Source: Prauserella aidingensis
GTDB taxonomy: Bacteria > Actinomycetota > Actinomycetes > Mycobacteriales > Pseudonocardiaceae
DNA length: 64,000 nucleotides
Reading direction: 5' to 3'
NCBI RefSeq assembly: GCF_024171865.1
Contig: NZ_JAMTCN010000009.1
Location: forward strand, 1 to 64,000
The stretch's first letter is position 1. The number at the start of each line of letters is the position of its first letter. The notes under the pieces are model-generated. The model was not told the origin of the DNA. It made no database searches and saw only the letters and a list, made by a program, of their open reading frames with translations. Below are positions 24,410 through 34,042 of this stretch, piece after piece. Made by a program: the position numbers and the translations under genes.

Positions 24410-26026
24410 TCACTGCCACATCGGGACGGTCAGGCCACCGGCCGTGGCGGCCTCCGCGGCACGCTCGTAACCGGCGTCGACGTGGCGCAGCACGCCGGTG
24501 GCCGGGTCGTTGCCGAGCACGCGTTCGAGCTTGCGTGCGGCGAGCTCGGTCCCGTCGGCGACGGTGACCTGGCCCGCGTGGATCGATCGGCCCATGCCGA
24601 CGCCGCCGCCGTGGTGGATGGACACCCAGGTGGCGCCGGACGCCGTGTTCACGAGGGCGTTCAGCAGCGGCCAGTCGGCGATCGCGTCCGAACCGTCCAT
24701 CATGGACTCGGTCTCCCGGTAGGGCGAGGCGACGCTGCCCGAGTCGAGGTGGTCGCGGCCGATGACGACGGGCGCCTTCAGCTCCCCGCTCGCGACCATC
24801 TCGTTGAACCGCAGGCCCGCGAGGTGCCGCTCGCCGTGACCGAGCCAGCAGATCCGCGCCGGCAGACCCTGGAACGACACCCGTTCACCGGCCATGCGGA
24901 TCCAGCGGGCGAGGGACTCGTTCTCGGGGAACAGCTCCAGCACCGCCCTGTCGGTGGCGGCGATGTCGGCAGGGTCGCCGGACAGCGCGGCCCATCGGAA
25001 CGGGCCCTTGCCCTCGCAGAACAGCGGCCGGATGTAGGCGGGCACGAAGCCGGGGAAGTCGAACGCCCGCTCGTACCCGGCGGCCTGGGCCTCGCTGCGC
25101 AGCGAGTTGCCGTAGTCGAACACCTCGGCGCCGCGGTCGAGGAACCCGACCATCGCCGCCACGTGCTCGGCCATCGACTCCCGCGCCCGGTCGGTGAACT
25201 CGTCGGGTTTGGCGGCGGCGTAGTCGTGCCAGTCCCCGACGTCCATCCCGGACGGCAGGTAGGCCAGCGGGTCGTGGGCCGACGTCTGGTCGGTGACGAT
25301 GTCGACGTCGACGTCGCGGCGCAGCAGTTCGGGCAGGACCTCGGCGGCGTTGCCGATCACGCCGACCGACAGCGCGCGGCGGTTCGCCTTGGCCGTCGTC
25401 ACGCGGGTGATCGCGTCGTCGAGGTCGGTGGCCAGCTCGTCGAGGTAGCCGGTTTCGAGCCGGCGCTGCGCGCGGTGCGGATCGCATTCGATCACCAGCG
25501 CCGTGCCGTCGTTCATCGTCACCGCAAGCGGTTGCGCGCCGCCCATGCCGCCGAGTCCCGCCGTGACCGTCAACGTCCCGGCGAGCGTGCCGCCGAAGCG
25601 CTTCTCCGCGACGGCCGCGAACGTCTCGTACGTGCCCTGCAGGATTCCCTGGGTGCCGATGTAGATCCACGATCCGGCGGTCATCTGGCCGTACATCGTC
25701 AGGCCCAGGTTCTCCAGTCTGCGGAACTCCGGCCAGTTCGCCCAGTCGCCGACGAGGTTGGAGTTGGCGATGAGCACACGCGGCGCCCACTCGTGGGTGC
25801 GCAGCACCCCGACGGGTTTGCCGGACTGCACGAGCAGCGTCTCGTCCTCGGCCACAGTGGCCAGGGTTCGGACAATGGCGTCGTAGCTGGCCCGGTCACG
25901 GGCGGCCTTGCCGGTTCCGCCGTAGACGACGAGGTCCTCGGGACGCTCGGCGACGGCGGGGTCGAGGTTGTTGCGCAGCATCCGCAGCGCGGCCTCGGTC
26001 TGCCAGTTCTTCGTGGTCAGGCTCAT
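24410..26026 (-). CDS. hutU: Urocanate hydratase
   Basis: 538 residues, close to the usual ~550. The NAD-binding region [20 protein letters not shown], the segment [25 protein letters not shown] and [18 protein letters not shown] are highly conserved in HutU. It hydrates urocanate to imidazolonepropionate using tightly bound NAD+. The ATG overlaps the hutH stop by 4 bp, and the stop lies two bases before the next ATG. It is the second gene of the operon. Confidence 0.97.
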   Translation of the reverse strand: MSLTTKNWQTEAALRMLRNNLDPAVAERPEDLVVYGGTGKAARDRASYDAIVRTLATVAEDETLLVQSGKPVGVLRTHEWAPRVLIANSNLVGDWANWPEFRRLENLGLTMYGQMTAGSWIYIGTQGILQGTYETFAAVAEKRFGGTLAGTLTVTAGLGGMGGAQPLAVTMNDGTALVIECDPHRAQRRLETGYLDELATDLDDAITRVTTAKANRRALSVGVIGNAAEVLPELLRRDVDVDIVTDQTSAHDPLAYLPSGMDVGDWHDYAAAKPDEFTDRARESMAEHVAAMVGFLDRGAEVFDYGNSLRSEAQAAGYERAFDFPGFVPAYIRPLFCEGKGPFRWAALSGDPADIAATDRAVLELFPENESLARWIRMAGERVSFQGLPARICWLGHGERHLAGLRFNEMVASGELKAPVVIGRDHLDSGSVASPYRETESMMDGSDAIADWPLLNALVNTASGATWVSIHHGGGVGMGRSIHAGQVTVADGTELAARKLERVLGNDPATGVLRHVDAGYERAAEAATAGGLTVPMWQ

Positions 26027-27558
26027 GCTTCCTCCACACAGCTCTGGACGGCACCGGAAGCGATGAGCTCCTCGGCCGCGGCGATCTCGGGGGCGAGGTG
26101 GCGGTCGGGGCCGGGACCGCCGACGCGGGTGCGCACCAGGTCGCGGACCGCACCGGTCACCGGGGCGGGCCGCAGCGGCGCGCGCAGGTCGAGGGCGCGC
26201 GCGGCGGTGAGCAGCTCGACCGCCAGTACGGTGCGCAGGCCGTCGACGCCGCGGCGCAGCTTGCGCGCCGCCGACCAGGCCATGGACACGTGGTCCTCCT
26301 GCATCGCGCTGCTCGGGATCGAGTCGACCGACGACGGAGTGGCCAGGCGCTTGAGCTCGCTGACGATGCCCGCCTGCGTGTACTGGGCGATCATGTGGCC
26401 GGAGTCGACGCCCGGATCGTCGGCCAGGAACGCGGGCAGGCCGTGCGACCGGGCGACGTCGAGCATCCGGTCGGTGCGGCGCTCGGCGATCGAGGCGACG
26501 TCCGCGACCGGGATGGCGAGGAAGTCGAGCACGTACCCGAGCGGCGCGCCGTGGAAGTTGCCGTTGGACTCGACGCGCCCGTCGGCGAGTACGACCGGGT
26601 TGTCCACGGCGGAGGCGAGCTCCCGGTCGGCGACCGCCTCGGCGTGGGCGAGCGTGTCCCGCGCGGCCCCGTGTACCTGCGGAGCGCAGCGCAGCGAGTA
26701 GGCGTCCTGCACCCGGGTGCAGTCGGGGCCGCGGTGGCTGGCGACGATCTCCGACCCCGCCAGCGCCTCGCGCATCCGACGCGCGGAGACGGCCTGTCCC
26801 GGATGCGGGCGCAGTGCCTGCAGGTCGTCGGCGAACACGCGATCGGTGCCGAGTTGCGCCTCGACGCTCATCGCCGCGGTCAGGTCGGCGACGTCGAGCA
26901 GTCCGGCGAGGTCGCGGGTGGCCAGCGCGAGCATGCCGAGCATGCCGTCGGTGCCGTTGGTGAGCGCGAGGCCCTCCTTCTCCGCCAGCGTGACCGGGGT
27001 GATCCCGGCGTCCCGGAGCGCGTCGGCTGCGGGCCGGACGGCACCGTCGGCGGCGACGACCTCGCCCTCCCCCATCAGCGCGAGCGCGACCGCGGACAGC
27101 GGAGCGAGGTCCCCGGAACAGCCGAGCGAACCGTGTTCGGGCACGACCGGGGTGATGCCGGCGTTGATCAGCGCGGCGAGGGTGTCGACGGTCGAGGTCC
27201 GCACACCCGTGTGACCGGTGGTCAGCGTGCGCAGCCGCAGCAGCATGAGGGCGCGCACCACCTCGGTCTCGACGGCAGGCCCGGCACCGGCCGCGTGCGA
27301 GCGGATCAGCGAGCGCTGCAGGTCGGCCCTGCGTTCCGGCGGGATGCTGCGCACGGCCAGCGCACCGAACCCGGTCGACACACCGTACGACGGCGTCGTC
27401 GCGTCGGCAAGAGCGTCGACGTGCGCGCGGGCGGTGGCGACGTTCTTCCGCGCCACCGCGTCGACGGCCACCCGGGCACCGCCGCGAGCAACGGCGACGA
27501 CGCCGTCGCGTGTCAGCGGAGCGGATCCGATCACTACCTCGTTCGGCTCGTTCGGCAT
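26023..27558 (-). CDS. hutH: Histidine ammonia-lyase
   Basis: 511 residues. The MIO prosthetic group forms from Cys-Ser-Gly in [14 protein letters not shown] (about residue 147), the variant seen in Streptomyces HAL rather than the common Ala-Ser-Gly. The segment [13 protein letters not shown] carries the catalytic Tyr, and [13 protein letters not shown] and QEDHVSMAW are conserved. It deaminates histidine to urocanate and is the first gene of the operon. Its promoter lies in the 81-bp gap shared with a divergent IclR gene, which probably controls it. Confidence 0.97.
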   Translation of the reverse strand: MPNEPNEVVIGSAPLTRDGVVAVARGGARVAVDAVARKNVATARAHVDALADATTPSYGVSTGFGALAVRSIPPERRADLQRSLIRSHAAGAGPAVETEVVRALMLLRLRTLTTGHTGVRTSTVDTLAALINAGITPVVPEHGSLGCSGDLAPLSAVALALMGEGEVVAADGAVRPAADALRDAGITPVTLAEKEGLALTNGTDGMLGMLALATRDLAGLLDVADLTAAMSVEAQLGTDRVFADDLQALRPHPGQAVSARRMREALAGSEIVASHRGPDCTRVQDAYSLRCAPQVHGAARDTLAHAEAVADRELASAVDNPVVLADGRVESNGNFHGAPLGYVLDFLAIPVADVASIAERRTDRMLDVARSHGLPAFLADDPGVDSGHMIAQYTQAGIVSELKRLATPSSVDSIPSSAMQEDHVSMAWSAARKLRRGVDGLRTVLAVELLTAARALDLRAPLRPAPVTGAVRDLVRTRVGGPGPDRHLAPEIAAAEELIASGAVQSCVEEA

Positions 27559-27639
27559 GCCCTCATTGCACCGCGCGGAGGGCGGGCTCATCAGCGCCGC
27601 CGGTAGGATTTCCGTCTCGGATCCCAGACAGGAGGGCTG

Positions 27640-28515
27640 ATGGCGCAGGACAGAGCCTCCACCGACAGTGGCGGGAACGCCCAGGGAAACGTCCCTGCGC
27701 TGCGGCGCGGGCTCGCGCTGCTCGGCGTGCTGGCCCGGCACGCGGGACCGGTCTCGGCGGCGACGCTGGCACGCGAGGCGGGCGTCCCCCGGTCGTCGAC
27801 GTACCACCTGCTCACCGAGCTGCAGGCCGCCGGGTTCGTCGTCCACCTGCCCGCAGAGCGACGGTACGGACTGGGCATCGCCGCGTTCGAACTCGGCTCG
27901 TCGTATCTGCGGCACGACCCGCTGGAACGCCTGGCTGGGCCGATCCTGCGCAGGCTCGTCGACGAGACCGGGCACACCGCGCACCTGGGCGTACTGCACG
28001 GTGGCGAACTCGTCTACCTCATCAAGGAACGCCCGCCACAGCCGCAGACGGTCGTGACCGACGTGGGCGTCCGGCTACCCGCGCATCTGACGGCCTCGGG
28101 CAGGGCGATGCTCACCCACCTGCCGAAGCCTCAGGTCAGGGCGCTGTATCCGACCGCGTCGGCGTTCGTCCGGCGCACCGGCAGAGGGCCGCGGAGTCTG
28201 GCCGAGCTGCGGACGACCCTGGCCGCCCACCACCGGCTCGGCTGGGCGATCGAGGACGGCCACGTGACGGCGGAGTTCGCGTCCGTCGCCCACCCCGCGT
28301 TCGACCACGGCGGCAGGCCGCTGGCGGCCATCAGCCTGACCTTCCGCCACCACTGCCACGACGGCGACGCGGGCGGTGATGGGTCGGACGGTGCCGGCGG
28401 GTCGGGCGGTGCCGGCGTCGAATGCGGGGCGACCTGGCCCGACCTCGCCGAGCGGGTCCGCCGCGCCGCCGCCGAACTCACGACCCGCATCGGAGGGCTG
28501 CCGCCCACCACCTGA
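27640..28515 (+). CDS. IclR-family regulator divergent from the hut operon
   Basis: 291 residues. The N-terminal HTH (LRRGLALLGVLARHAGPVSAATLAREAGVPRSSTYHLL) and the IclR effector domain (HTAHLGVLHGGELVYLIKE, LPAHLTASGRAML) are clear. A Gly/Ser/Asp-rich insertion (about 245-265) is unusual and probably a disordered loop. AGGAGGG lies just upstream of the ATG. The 81-bp divergent gap with hutH suggests that it regulates histidine utilisation, perhaps sensing urocanate; that ligand is inference. A -10-like TAGGAT precedes the gene at about 27603. Confidence 0.88.
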   Translation: MAQDRASTDSGGNAQGNVPALRRGLALLGVLARHAGPVSAATLAREAGVPRSSTYHLLTELQAAGFVVHLPAERRYGLGIAAFELGSSYLRHDPLERLAGPILRRLVDETGHTAHLGVLHGGELVYLIKERPPQPQTVVTDVGVRLPAHLTASGRAMLTHLPKPQVRALYPTASAFVRRTGRGPRSLAELRTTLAAHHRLGWAIEDGHVTAEFASVAHPAFDHGGRPLAAISLTFRHHCHDGDAGGDGSDGAGGSGGAGVECGATWPDLAERVRRAAAELTTRIGGLPPTT

Positions 28516-28553
28516 CCCGCTGCCCCGCAGTCACCCGGCACGCAGTCACGCAG

Positions 28554-29417
28554 TCACGCCGAGACCTTCTCCGGCAGGAACTCCTCGCCCTCGGCGGCGC
28601 CCGTGCCCGGCCTGCGCCGTTCCGGGGCGGTGCGGTGGTGGGTGGCGTACAACGTCAGGCCGACGAACGTGAGGCCGCCGACGAGGTTGCCGAGCACGGT
28701 CGGGATCTCGTTCCACAGCAGGTAGTCGCCGACCCCGAAGCTGCCGCCCATCATGAGCCCGGTCGGGAACAGGAACATGTTGACCACACTGTGCTCGAAG
28801 CCCATGTAGAAGAACAGCAGGATCGGCATCCACATGCCCAGGACCTTCCCCGGAACCGACGTCGACATCATCGCGGCGACGACCCCGGTCGAGACCATCC
28901 AGTTGCACAACACGCCCCGGACGAACAGCGTCAGCATGCCCGCGGCGCCGTGTTCGGCGTAGCCGACGGTCCTGCTTTCGCCGATCGAACCGAGCTGCTG
29001 CCCGACGTCGTTGGGGTCGACGCTGAACCCGTAGGTCACGATGATCGCCATCATCAGCGCCACGGTCAGTGCGCCCGCGAAGTTGCCGACGAACACCAGT
29101 CCCCAGTTGCGCAGTACCTGCTTGGCGCCCACGCCGCGCCGCTTGTCGAGCCACGCCAGCGGAACGAGCGTGAAGACACCCGTCAGCAGGTCGAAGCCCA
29201 TCAGGTACAGCAGGCAGAAACCGACCGGGAACAGCAGGGCGCCGACCAGCGCGTTCCCGGTCTCCACGGTGACGGTCACCGCGAACGCGGCCGCCAGCGC
29301 GAGGATCGCACCGGCCATGTAGGCCCGGATCAGCGTGTCCCGTGTGGACAGGAACGCCTTGGACTCGCCCGCGTCGACCATTGCGCCGACGAACTCGCGC
29401 GGCTTCACGTAGGACAC
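28554..29417 (-). CDS. Formate/nitrite transporter family channel (FocA/NirC-like)
   Basis: 287 residues with six membrane spans. FNT features include the N-terminal amphipathic helix (PREFVGAMVDAGESKAF), TGVFTLVPLAWLDKR in place of the usual L1 loop, NWGLVFVGNFAGAL, VLCNWMVSTGVV and GFEHSVVNMFLFPTGLM with the central pore His. It conducts a small anion such as formate or nitrite. GTG 29417 is preferred because GAGGAG lies 7 bp upstream. Formate could be relevant because histidine breakdown next door releases formate, but the genes are convergent with the regulator and the link is speculative. A 345-bp gap follows up to phoX. Confidence 0.9.
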   Translation of the reverse strand: MSYVKPREFVGAMVDAGESKAFLSTRDTLIRAYMAGAILALAAAFAVTVTVETGNALVGALLFPVGFCLLYLMGFDLLTGVFTLVPLAWLDKRRGVGAKQVLRNWGLVFVGNFAGALTVALMMAIIVTYGFSVDPNDVGQQLGSIGESRTVGYAEHGAAGMLTLFVRGVLCNWMVSTGVVAAMMSTSVPGKVLGMWMPILLFFYMGFEHSVVNMFLFPTGLMMGGSFGVGDYLLWNEIPTVLGNLVGGLTFVGLTLYATHHRTAPERRRPGTGAAEGEEFLPEKVSA

Positions 29418-29670
29418 GACGTAGCTCCTCACCGAAAACACGGAAACACTCACTCGGGCGGCAGTGTCGCCGCATGTCGTGTCCTCCCCGTGTCACCACG
29501 TGAACTCCACGTCACGGAGACCGCACAGGCCATCACCTCGGCGGGGAGCCCGGGAATCCGGGAATGCCATCACCCACGCGGACCGTCCGGACGAATCGGG
29601 CCGAACGGTCGTTGACACTGGGCCGTTCGGCGCAGTCCCGGTTCGTCGGCACACTCGCCGATCGGCAGCC

Positions 29671-29692
29671 GTTCAAAGGTCGTTCATCGCGA
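29671..29692 (+). promoter_or_regulatory. PHO box upstream of the PhoX-like gene
   Basis: GTTCA occurs twice with an 11-bp period (29671-29675 and 29682-29686), the direct-repeat architecture of actinobacterial PhoP boxes. It lies about 70-90 bp upstream of the PhoX-like start. Phosphate limitation would be expected to activate the gene through PhoP. The rest of the 29418-29762 gap shows no gene. Confidence 0.55.
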
Positions 29693-29762
29693 CCTGCAGA
29701 GCGGGACACGTCGGACGTGTGGGGTGAATTCGACCTTCCCGGACTTGCAAGGAGTGTCAGTA

Positions 29763-31100
29763 ATGGTCGACCGACCCACCACCCCCACCGCCCTGTCCCG
29801 CCGCGGGTTCCTCCGCAGCGGCGCCGCCGTCGGCGCGACGTCCGCGCTGCTCGGCATGATGGGAGCCACGACCGCGTCGGCGAAGCCGGGACGTGGCCCG
29901 CGCCAGGCCGAGGACAACGGCGGTTACGGCCCGCTGCAGCCCGCGCCCGGTGGCGAGCTGCTGCTGCCCGCAGGCTTCTCGTACGTCGCGTTCGGACACA
30001 CGGGAACGCCGATGAGCGACGGCACGCCCACGCCGGCCATGCACGACGGCATGGCCGCGTTCGCGGGCGAGGACGGGCTGATCCGCCTCGTGCGTAACCA
30101 CGAGAACAGCGGGGGCGCGGCGTTCGCCTCGCCGTCGTACGACGCGGGCGCCGCGGGCGGCACCACGACGATGGTGTTCGACCCGGAGAAGATGCAGCTC
30201 GTCGACACGTTCCCGAGCCTCACGGGCACGATCCGCAACTGTGCCGGCGGTCCGACGCCGTGGGGTTCGTGGCTCTCCTGCGAGGAGACGTTCACGGGCC
30301 TCGACGTCGACACGCCGCACGGGTACGTGTTCGAGGTGCCCGCCGGCGCCGACAGCCCGGTGGACCCGGTGCCGTACAAGGAGATGGGCCGGTTCACGCA
30401 CGAGGCCGTGGCGATCGACGAGGCCACCGGCATCGTGTACCAGACCGAGGACCGCGGCAGCGCCGGGTTCTATCGGTTCGTGCCGAACGTGCCGGGTGAC
30501 CTGTCCGCGGGCGGCCGGCTGCAGATGCTGGCGATCAAGGACCAGCCGAACTTCGACACGCGGATCGGTCAGAAGCCGAACCGCAGGCTTCCGGTCGAGT
30601 GGGTCGACATCGACGACCCGGACCCGGACAGCGACGACAGCCTCGCCGTTGCGCGGCAGGGCTGGGCCAAGGGCGCGGCCGTGTTCGCGCGCCTCGAGGG
30701 TGCCTGGTTCGGCGACGGGTCGATCTACCTGAACTCGACGAGCGGCGGCGACGCCGGCATCGGCCAGGTGTGGGAGTACCGGGCGCGCGGCAACTCGGGC
30801 GGCCAGCTCGTGCTGGTGTACGAGTCGACCGACCCGGACGTGCTCGAGAGCCCGGACAACATCTGCGTCTCGCCCAACTCGGGCGGCCTGGTGCTGTGTG
30901 AGGACGGCAGCGGCAAGGACCTGCTGCGCGGTGTGACGAACCGTGGCGAGGTGTTCGACTTCGCCGAGCTCAACTCGTCGAACACGAGCGAGCTCGCGGG
31001 TGCGACGTTCTCGCCGGACGGGAAGATCCTGTTCTTCAACGTCCAGTCGCCGGGCATCACCTACGCCGTCACCGGGCCGTGGGAGCGCGGAGCGCTCTGA
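29763..31100 (+). CDS. phoX: PhoX-like (DUF839) alkaline phosphatase, Tat-exported
   Basis: 445 residues. A twin-arginine signal (SRRGFLRSGAAVGATSALLGMMG) ends near ASA, residue about 40. The PhoX-type beta-propeller follows, with LVRNHENSGG, NCAGGPTPWGSWLSCEET, GRFTHEAVAIDEATG, VYQTEDRGSAGFYRF and PDNICVSPNSGGLVLCED; the Cys in SCEET and acidic clusters belong to the Fe-Ca site. It hydrolyses phosphomonoesters outside the cell. ATG 29763 follows AAGGAG. A PHO box lies upstream. The final codons (ERGAL-stop) are formed by the first unit of a 27-bp repeat array, an odd 3' end. Confidence 0.88.
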   Translation: MVDRPTTPTALSRRGFLRSGAAVGATSALLGMMGATTASAKPGRGPRQAEDNGGYGPLQPAPGGELLLPAGFSYVAFGHTGTPMSDGTPTPAMHDGMAAFAGEDGLIRLVRNHENSGGAAFASPSYDAGAAGGTTTMVFDPEKMQLVDTFPSLTGTIRNCAGGPTPWGSWLSCEETFTGLDVDTPHGYVFEVPAGADSPVDPVPYKEMGRFTHEAVAIDEATGIVYQTEDRGSAGFYRFVPNVPGDLSAGGRLQMLAIKDQPNFDTRIGQKPNRRLPVEWVDIDDPDPDSDDSLAVARQGWAKGAAVFARLEGAWFGDGSIYLNSTSGGDAGIGQVWEYRARGNSGGQLVLVYESTDPDVLESPDNICVSPNSGGLVLCEDGSGKDLLRGVTNRGEVFDFAELNSSNTSELAGATFSPDGKILFFNVQSPGITYAVTGPWERGAL

Positions 31101-31210
31101 GTGAGCCAGTAGCGCGGAGAGCTCCGAGTGAGGCTGTAGTGCGGAGCGTTCCGAGTGAGGCTGTAGTGCGGAGCGTTCTGTACACCGAGTAGCGCGGAGC
31201 GCTCTGATCG
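31084..31210. repeat. 27-bp tandem array overlapping the phoX stop
   Basis: Units start at 31084, 31111, 31138, 31165 and 31191 (the last partial). Each begins AGYGCGGAGMGYTC and continues with a KGAGTGAGSCWGT-like tail; the fourth unit is 26 bp and diverged. Each unit contains a small palindrome around GAGCGCTC/GAGAGCTC. The first unit supplies the last codons and the stop of phoX. No gene is visible in 31101-31605 apart from this array, the terminator and a short palindrome. Confidence 0.9.
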
Positions 31211-31245
31211 ACGTGGCGCTCCGCCGGTGAAGGCGGAGCGTGTGG

Positions 31246-31282
31246 ACGGCCCCGGTGGTTTCGCGGGAACCGCCGGGGCCGT
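31246..31282 (+). terminator. Hairpin terminator downstream of phoX
   Basis: Arms 31246-31260 (ACGGCCCCGGTGGTT) and 31268-31282 (AACCGCCGGGGCCGT) pair fully if one G-U is allowed, around a 7-base loop. It lies 146 bp after the phoX stop, beyond the repeat array, and is the only strong hairpin before the next gene. Confidence 0.7.
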
Positions 31283-31283
31283 T

Positions 31284-31337
31284 CCGTCGCTGGTGACAGC
31301 TCCGTCGTTGGTGACAGTTCCGTCGTTCGTGGCAGCG
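31284..31337. repeat. Three 18-bp tandem repeats
   Basis: CCGTCGCTGGTGACAGCT (31284), CCGTCGTTGGTGACAGTT (31302) and CCGTCGTTCGTGGCAGCG (31320) follow each other without spacers. They are non-coding as far as I can see. A perfect 14-bp palindrome, GGATGACGTCATCC, lies 30 bp further on at 31367-31380 and may be a regulatory site for the gene at 31606. Confidence 0.8.
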
Positions 31338-31605
31338 ACGCCGCCACCGATCACGTTCCTCCGGTAGGATGACGTCATCCGGTTTGTCCGGCCGTCGGCC
31401 GGATCCGGCGGAAGCGGCGTTCGTGCAGCGTCTCGCCTGCGGAACGGCGCAGCTGTCGAATGGCACAGCGGTTCGAATGGCACAGCGGTCCGCCGGGAAC
31501 GCCGTGACCGGAATGTCTTGACGGTGACCTGCCAGGAAGGGCGATGGACGACAGTTGTAGTACCGGCACCCGGATCGTGAGCGAGAGCACCGCGAGGTGC
31601 CGCAC

Positions 31606-33003
31606 ATGATCTGGGCCCTCAGCCTCCTGCTCGGCATCGTCGTCATCCTGGCCGTGATCGCGGCCAACGGTTACTTCGTGGCGCAGGAATTCGCCTACAT
31701 GGCCGTCGACCGTTCCCGGCTCGCCGCGCTGGCCGAGTCGGGCGACCGATCGGCGCAACGTGCGCTGGCGATCACGCGCCGCACGTCGTTCATGTTGTCC
31801 GGCGCGCAACTCGGCATCACCGTGACGGGCCTGCTGGTCGGTTACGTGGCCGAGCCGCTGGTCGGCAACGCCCTGGGGACGGCACTGGGTGGGGTCGGTG
31901 TGCCGACGTCGGTCGGTATCGCGGTCGGCACCGTGGCCGTGCTGGTGGTGTCGACGCTGGTGCAGATGCTGGTCGGCGAACTGTTCCCGAAGAACCTGGC
32001 AATCGCCGTTCCCGAACGTGTCGCACTGTGGCTGGCCGGGTCGACGACGCTGTATCTGACGCTGTTCGGCTGGCTCATCAGGTTCTTCGACGCCGCGTCG
32101 AACGCGCTGGTGCGGCTGCTGCGTATCGAGCCCGTCCATGACGTGGAGCATTCGGCGACGGCGCGCGACCTCGAGCACATCGTGGCCGACTCGCGCGCCA
32201 CGGGCGATCTGCCCGCGGACCTGTCGGTGCTGCTCGACCGGGTGCTGGACTTTCCCGACCAGGACGTCGAGCACGCGATGAATCCGCGGGCACGGGTCGA
32301 CGTGGTGGCGGCCGAGACCCCGATCTCCCGTGTCCGTGAGCTGATGGCCGCGGGTCACACGCGCTATCCGGTGGTCGACGAGGCGGGCGACGTTCTCGGC
32401 GTGGCCGAGTTGGCCGCCGTGTTGGCCCGGCCCGCCGACGACGAGACGCCGGTGTCGCAGCTGTGCCGCCCGCCGTTGCTGGTGCCGACGACGATGGCCC
32501 TGCCCGACGCCTACGCCCGGTTGACCGCGAGCCGCAACGAGCTCGCCTGTGTGCTGGACGAGTACGGCGGGTTCGCGGGCATCCTCACGATCGAGGATCT
32601 GGCCGAGGAGCTCGTCGGCGAGTTGCAGGACGAACACGACAGCCCGGAGCCTCCGCCGGTGACGGTGCAGGACGACGGCAGCTGGCTGGTCGGCGGCGAC
32701 GTACACGTCGACGAGGTGGAGCGCGCTGTCGGTCACGACCTGCCGTCCGAGGACGTGGAGACGGTCGCGGGCCTGACGATCGCGGCGCACGGGGCGTTGC
32801 CTCCCGCGGGTGCGACGGTGCTGGTCGACCTGCCGCAGTCGGGGGCCGAGCTCGCCGAGCCGGACCCGCCCGCACCGCCGGTGCTGCGAGTGGACGTGCT
32901 CGACGTGGACCGTCACGTGCCGTCGCGGCTGCGGCTCACGCTGCAGTCCGCCGACACGTCGGCCGACGCCGACGGCGAGTCCGCGAGGGAGGAGGCACGA
33001 TGA
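31606..33003 (+). CDS. CNNM/CorC-type membrane protein (hemolysin family), first of a pair
   Basis: 465 residues. The DUF21 (CNNM) transmembrane domain (about 1-190) shows NGYFVAQEFAYMAVDRSRL, SFMLSGAQLGITVTGLLVGYVAEP and LVGELFPKNLAIA. Two CBS motifs (about 205-330: RYPVVDEAGDVLGVAEL; ACVLDEYGGFAGILTIEDLAEELVGEL) and a CorC-HlyC-like C-terminal domain follow. Such proteins are implicated in magnesium/sodium transport. ATG 31606 is chosen for its GAGGTG at 6 bp spacing; a GTG three codons earlier is open. The stop overlaps the next start by 4 bp. Confidence 0.88.
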   Translation: MIWALSLLLGIVVILAVIAANGYFVAQEFAYMAVDRSRLAALAESGDRSAQRALAITRRTSFMLSGAQLGITVTGLLVGYVAEPLVGNALGTALGGVGVPTSVGIAVGTVAVLVVSTLVQMLVGELFPKNLAIAVPERVALWLAGSTTLYLTLFGWLIRFFDAASNALVRLLRIEPVHDVEHSATARDLEHIVADSRATGDLPADLSVLLDRVLDFPDQDVEHAMNPRARVDVVAAETPISRVRELMAAGHTRYPVVDEAGDVLGVAELAAVLARPADDETPVSQLCRPPLLVPTTMALPDAYARLTASRNELACVLDEYGGFAGILTIEDLAEELVGELQDEHDSPEPPPVTVQDDGSWLVGGDVHVDEVERAVGHDLPSEDVETVAGLTIAAHGALPPAGATVLVDLPQSGAELAEPDPPAPPVLRVDVLDVDRHVPSRLRLTLQSADTSADADGESAREEAR

Positions 33004-34016
33004 GCAACCCCTGGATCGTGGTCGCCGCGTCCGTGCTGATCCTCGTGGCCAGCGCGTTCTTCGTGGCGGTCGAGTTCGCCACGCTGGGGGCGAAACGCCA
33101 TCGCCTCGAGGAAGCCGCCACGACGAGCCGTTCGGCGCGCGCCGCGCTGCGCAGTTCCCGCGAACTGACGTTGCTGCTGGCGGGCTGCCAGCTCGGCATC
33201 ACCGGCTGCACCCTGGCGCTCGGTGCGGTCACCAAACCGGCCGTGCACCACGGGCTCACCCCGCTGTTGGAGGCGGTGGGCGCGCCCTACTGGCTGGCCG
33301 ACGCGGCCGCGTTCACGATCGCGCTCGTCGCGATGACGTTCCTCCATCTGGTCGTGGGCGAGATGGCGCCGAAGTCCTGGGCGATCGCCTATCCGGAGCG
33401 GTCCGCGACCCTGCTCGCGCTGCCGGCCCGCGTGCTGGTGGCCACGACGCGGCCGCTGCTGTCGACCATCAACACGGCGGCCAACGCCCTGGTGCGGCGA
33501 GCCGGTGTCACCCCCGCCGACCAGGTGGCGACCGGGCAGAACCCGGAGGGACTGCGGCAGCTCGTGAAACACTCCGTCGAGGCGGGCACGCTCGACGACC
33601 TGTCGTCGGAACAGCTCTCCGGCGCGTTGGACCTGCAACGTGTGACGGTGCGCACCGTCGCGACGGGACCACTGGTCACGGTGCCCACGTCGGCGACGGC
33701 CGCGGCGGTCCGGGAGGCGGCCCGCGACTCCGGACACCGGCGCATCCTCGTGGGAGACGGCGACCCACGCTCGGTCGTCCACGTCCGCGACGCCCTGCTG
33801 CTGGCCGACGACGCGCCGATCGCGCCGGTGGCGTACCCGGTGCTCGACCTGCCGCCGGACACGCCGCTCTACACGGCGCTGACGCGGATGCGGGAGACGT
33901 CGCAGCACCTCGCCGTGGTCCGGACCTCCGGCGGCACCCGGGTGATCACGATCGCGGACATCCTGGGACGCGTGCTGCCGGGCGAGTCGACGACCGCGGA
34001 CGCGGGCAGCGGCTGA
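33000..34016 (+). CDS. CNNM-type membrane protein, second of a pair
   Basis: 338 residues with a DUF21/CNNM domain (ASAFFVAVEFATLGAKRHRLEE, LLLAGCQLGITGCTLALGAVTKP, LVVGEMAPKSWAIAYPE) and a degenerate CBS pair, but no C-terminal CorC domain, so it is shorter than its partner. ATG 33000 overlaps the preceding stop (ATGA). Tandem, unequal CNNM pairs of this kind are common in actinobacteria and probably form a heterodimer. The gene ends 35 bp before a strong bidirectional terminator. Confidence 0.88.
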   Translation: MSNPWIVVAASVLILVASAFFVAVEFATLGAKRHRLEEAATTSRSARAALRSSRELTLLLAGCQLGITGCTLALGAVTKPAVHHGLTPLLEAVGAPYWLADAAAFTIALVAMTFLHLVVGEMAPKSWAIAYPERSATLLALPARVLVATTRPLLSTINTAANALVRRAGVTPADQVATGQNPEGLRQLVKHSVEAGTLDDLSSEQLSGALDLQRVTVRTVATGPLVTVPTSATAAAVREAARDSGHRRILVGDGDPRSVVHVRDALLLADDAPIAPVAYPVLDLPPDTPLYTALTRMRETSQHLAVVRTSGGTRVITIADILGRVLPGESTTADAGSG

Positions 34017-34042
34017 GCGTCCCCGTCGGCACGGCACGGGAC

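Noticed and set aside
30241-30901. Arg/Pro-rich frames inside phoX
   Set aside because: Low-complexity translations in wrong frames of a well-supported Tat-exported phosphatase.
31084-31337. CRISPR array
   Set aside because: Units are directly adjacent without unique spacers and there are no cas genes; these are simple tandem repeats.
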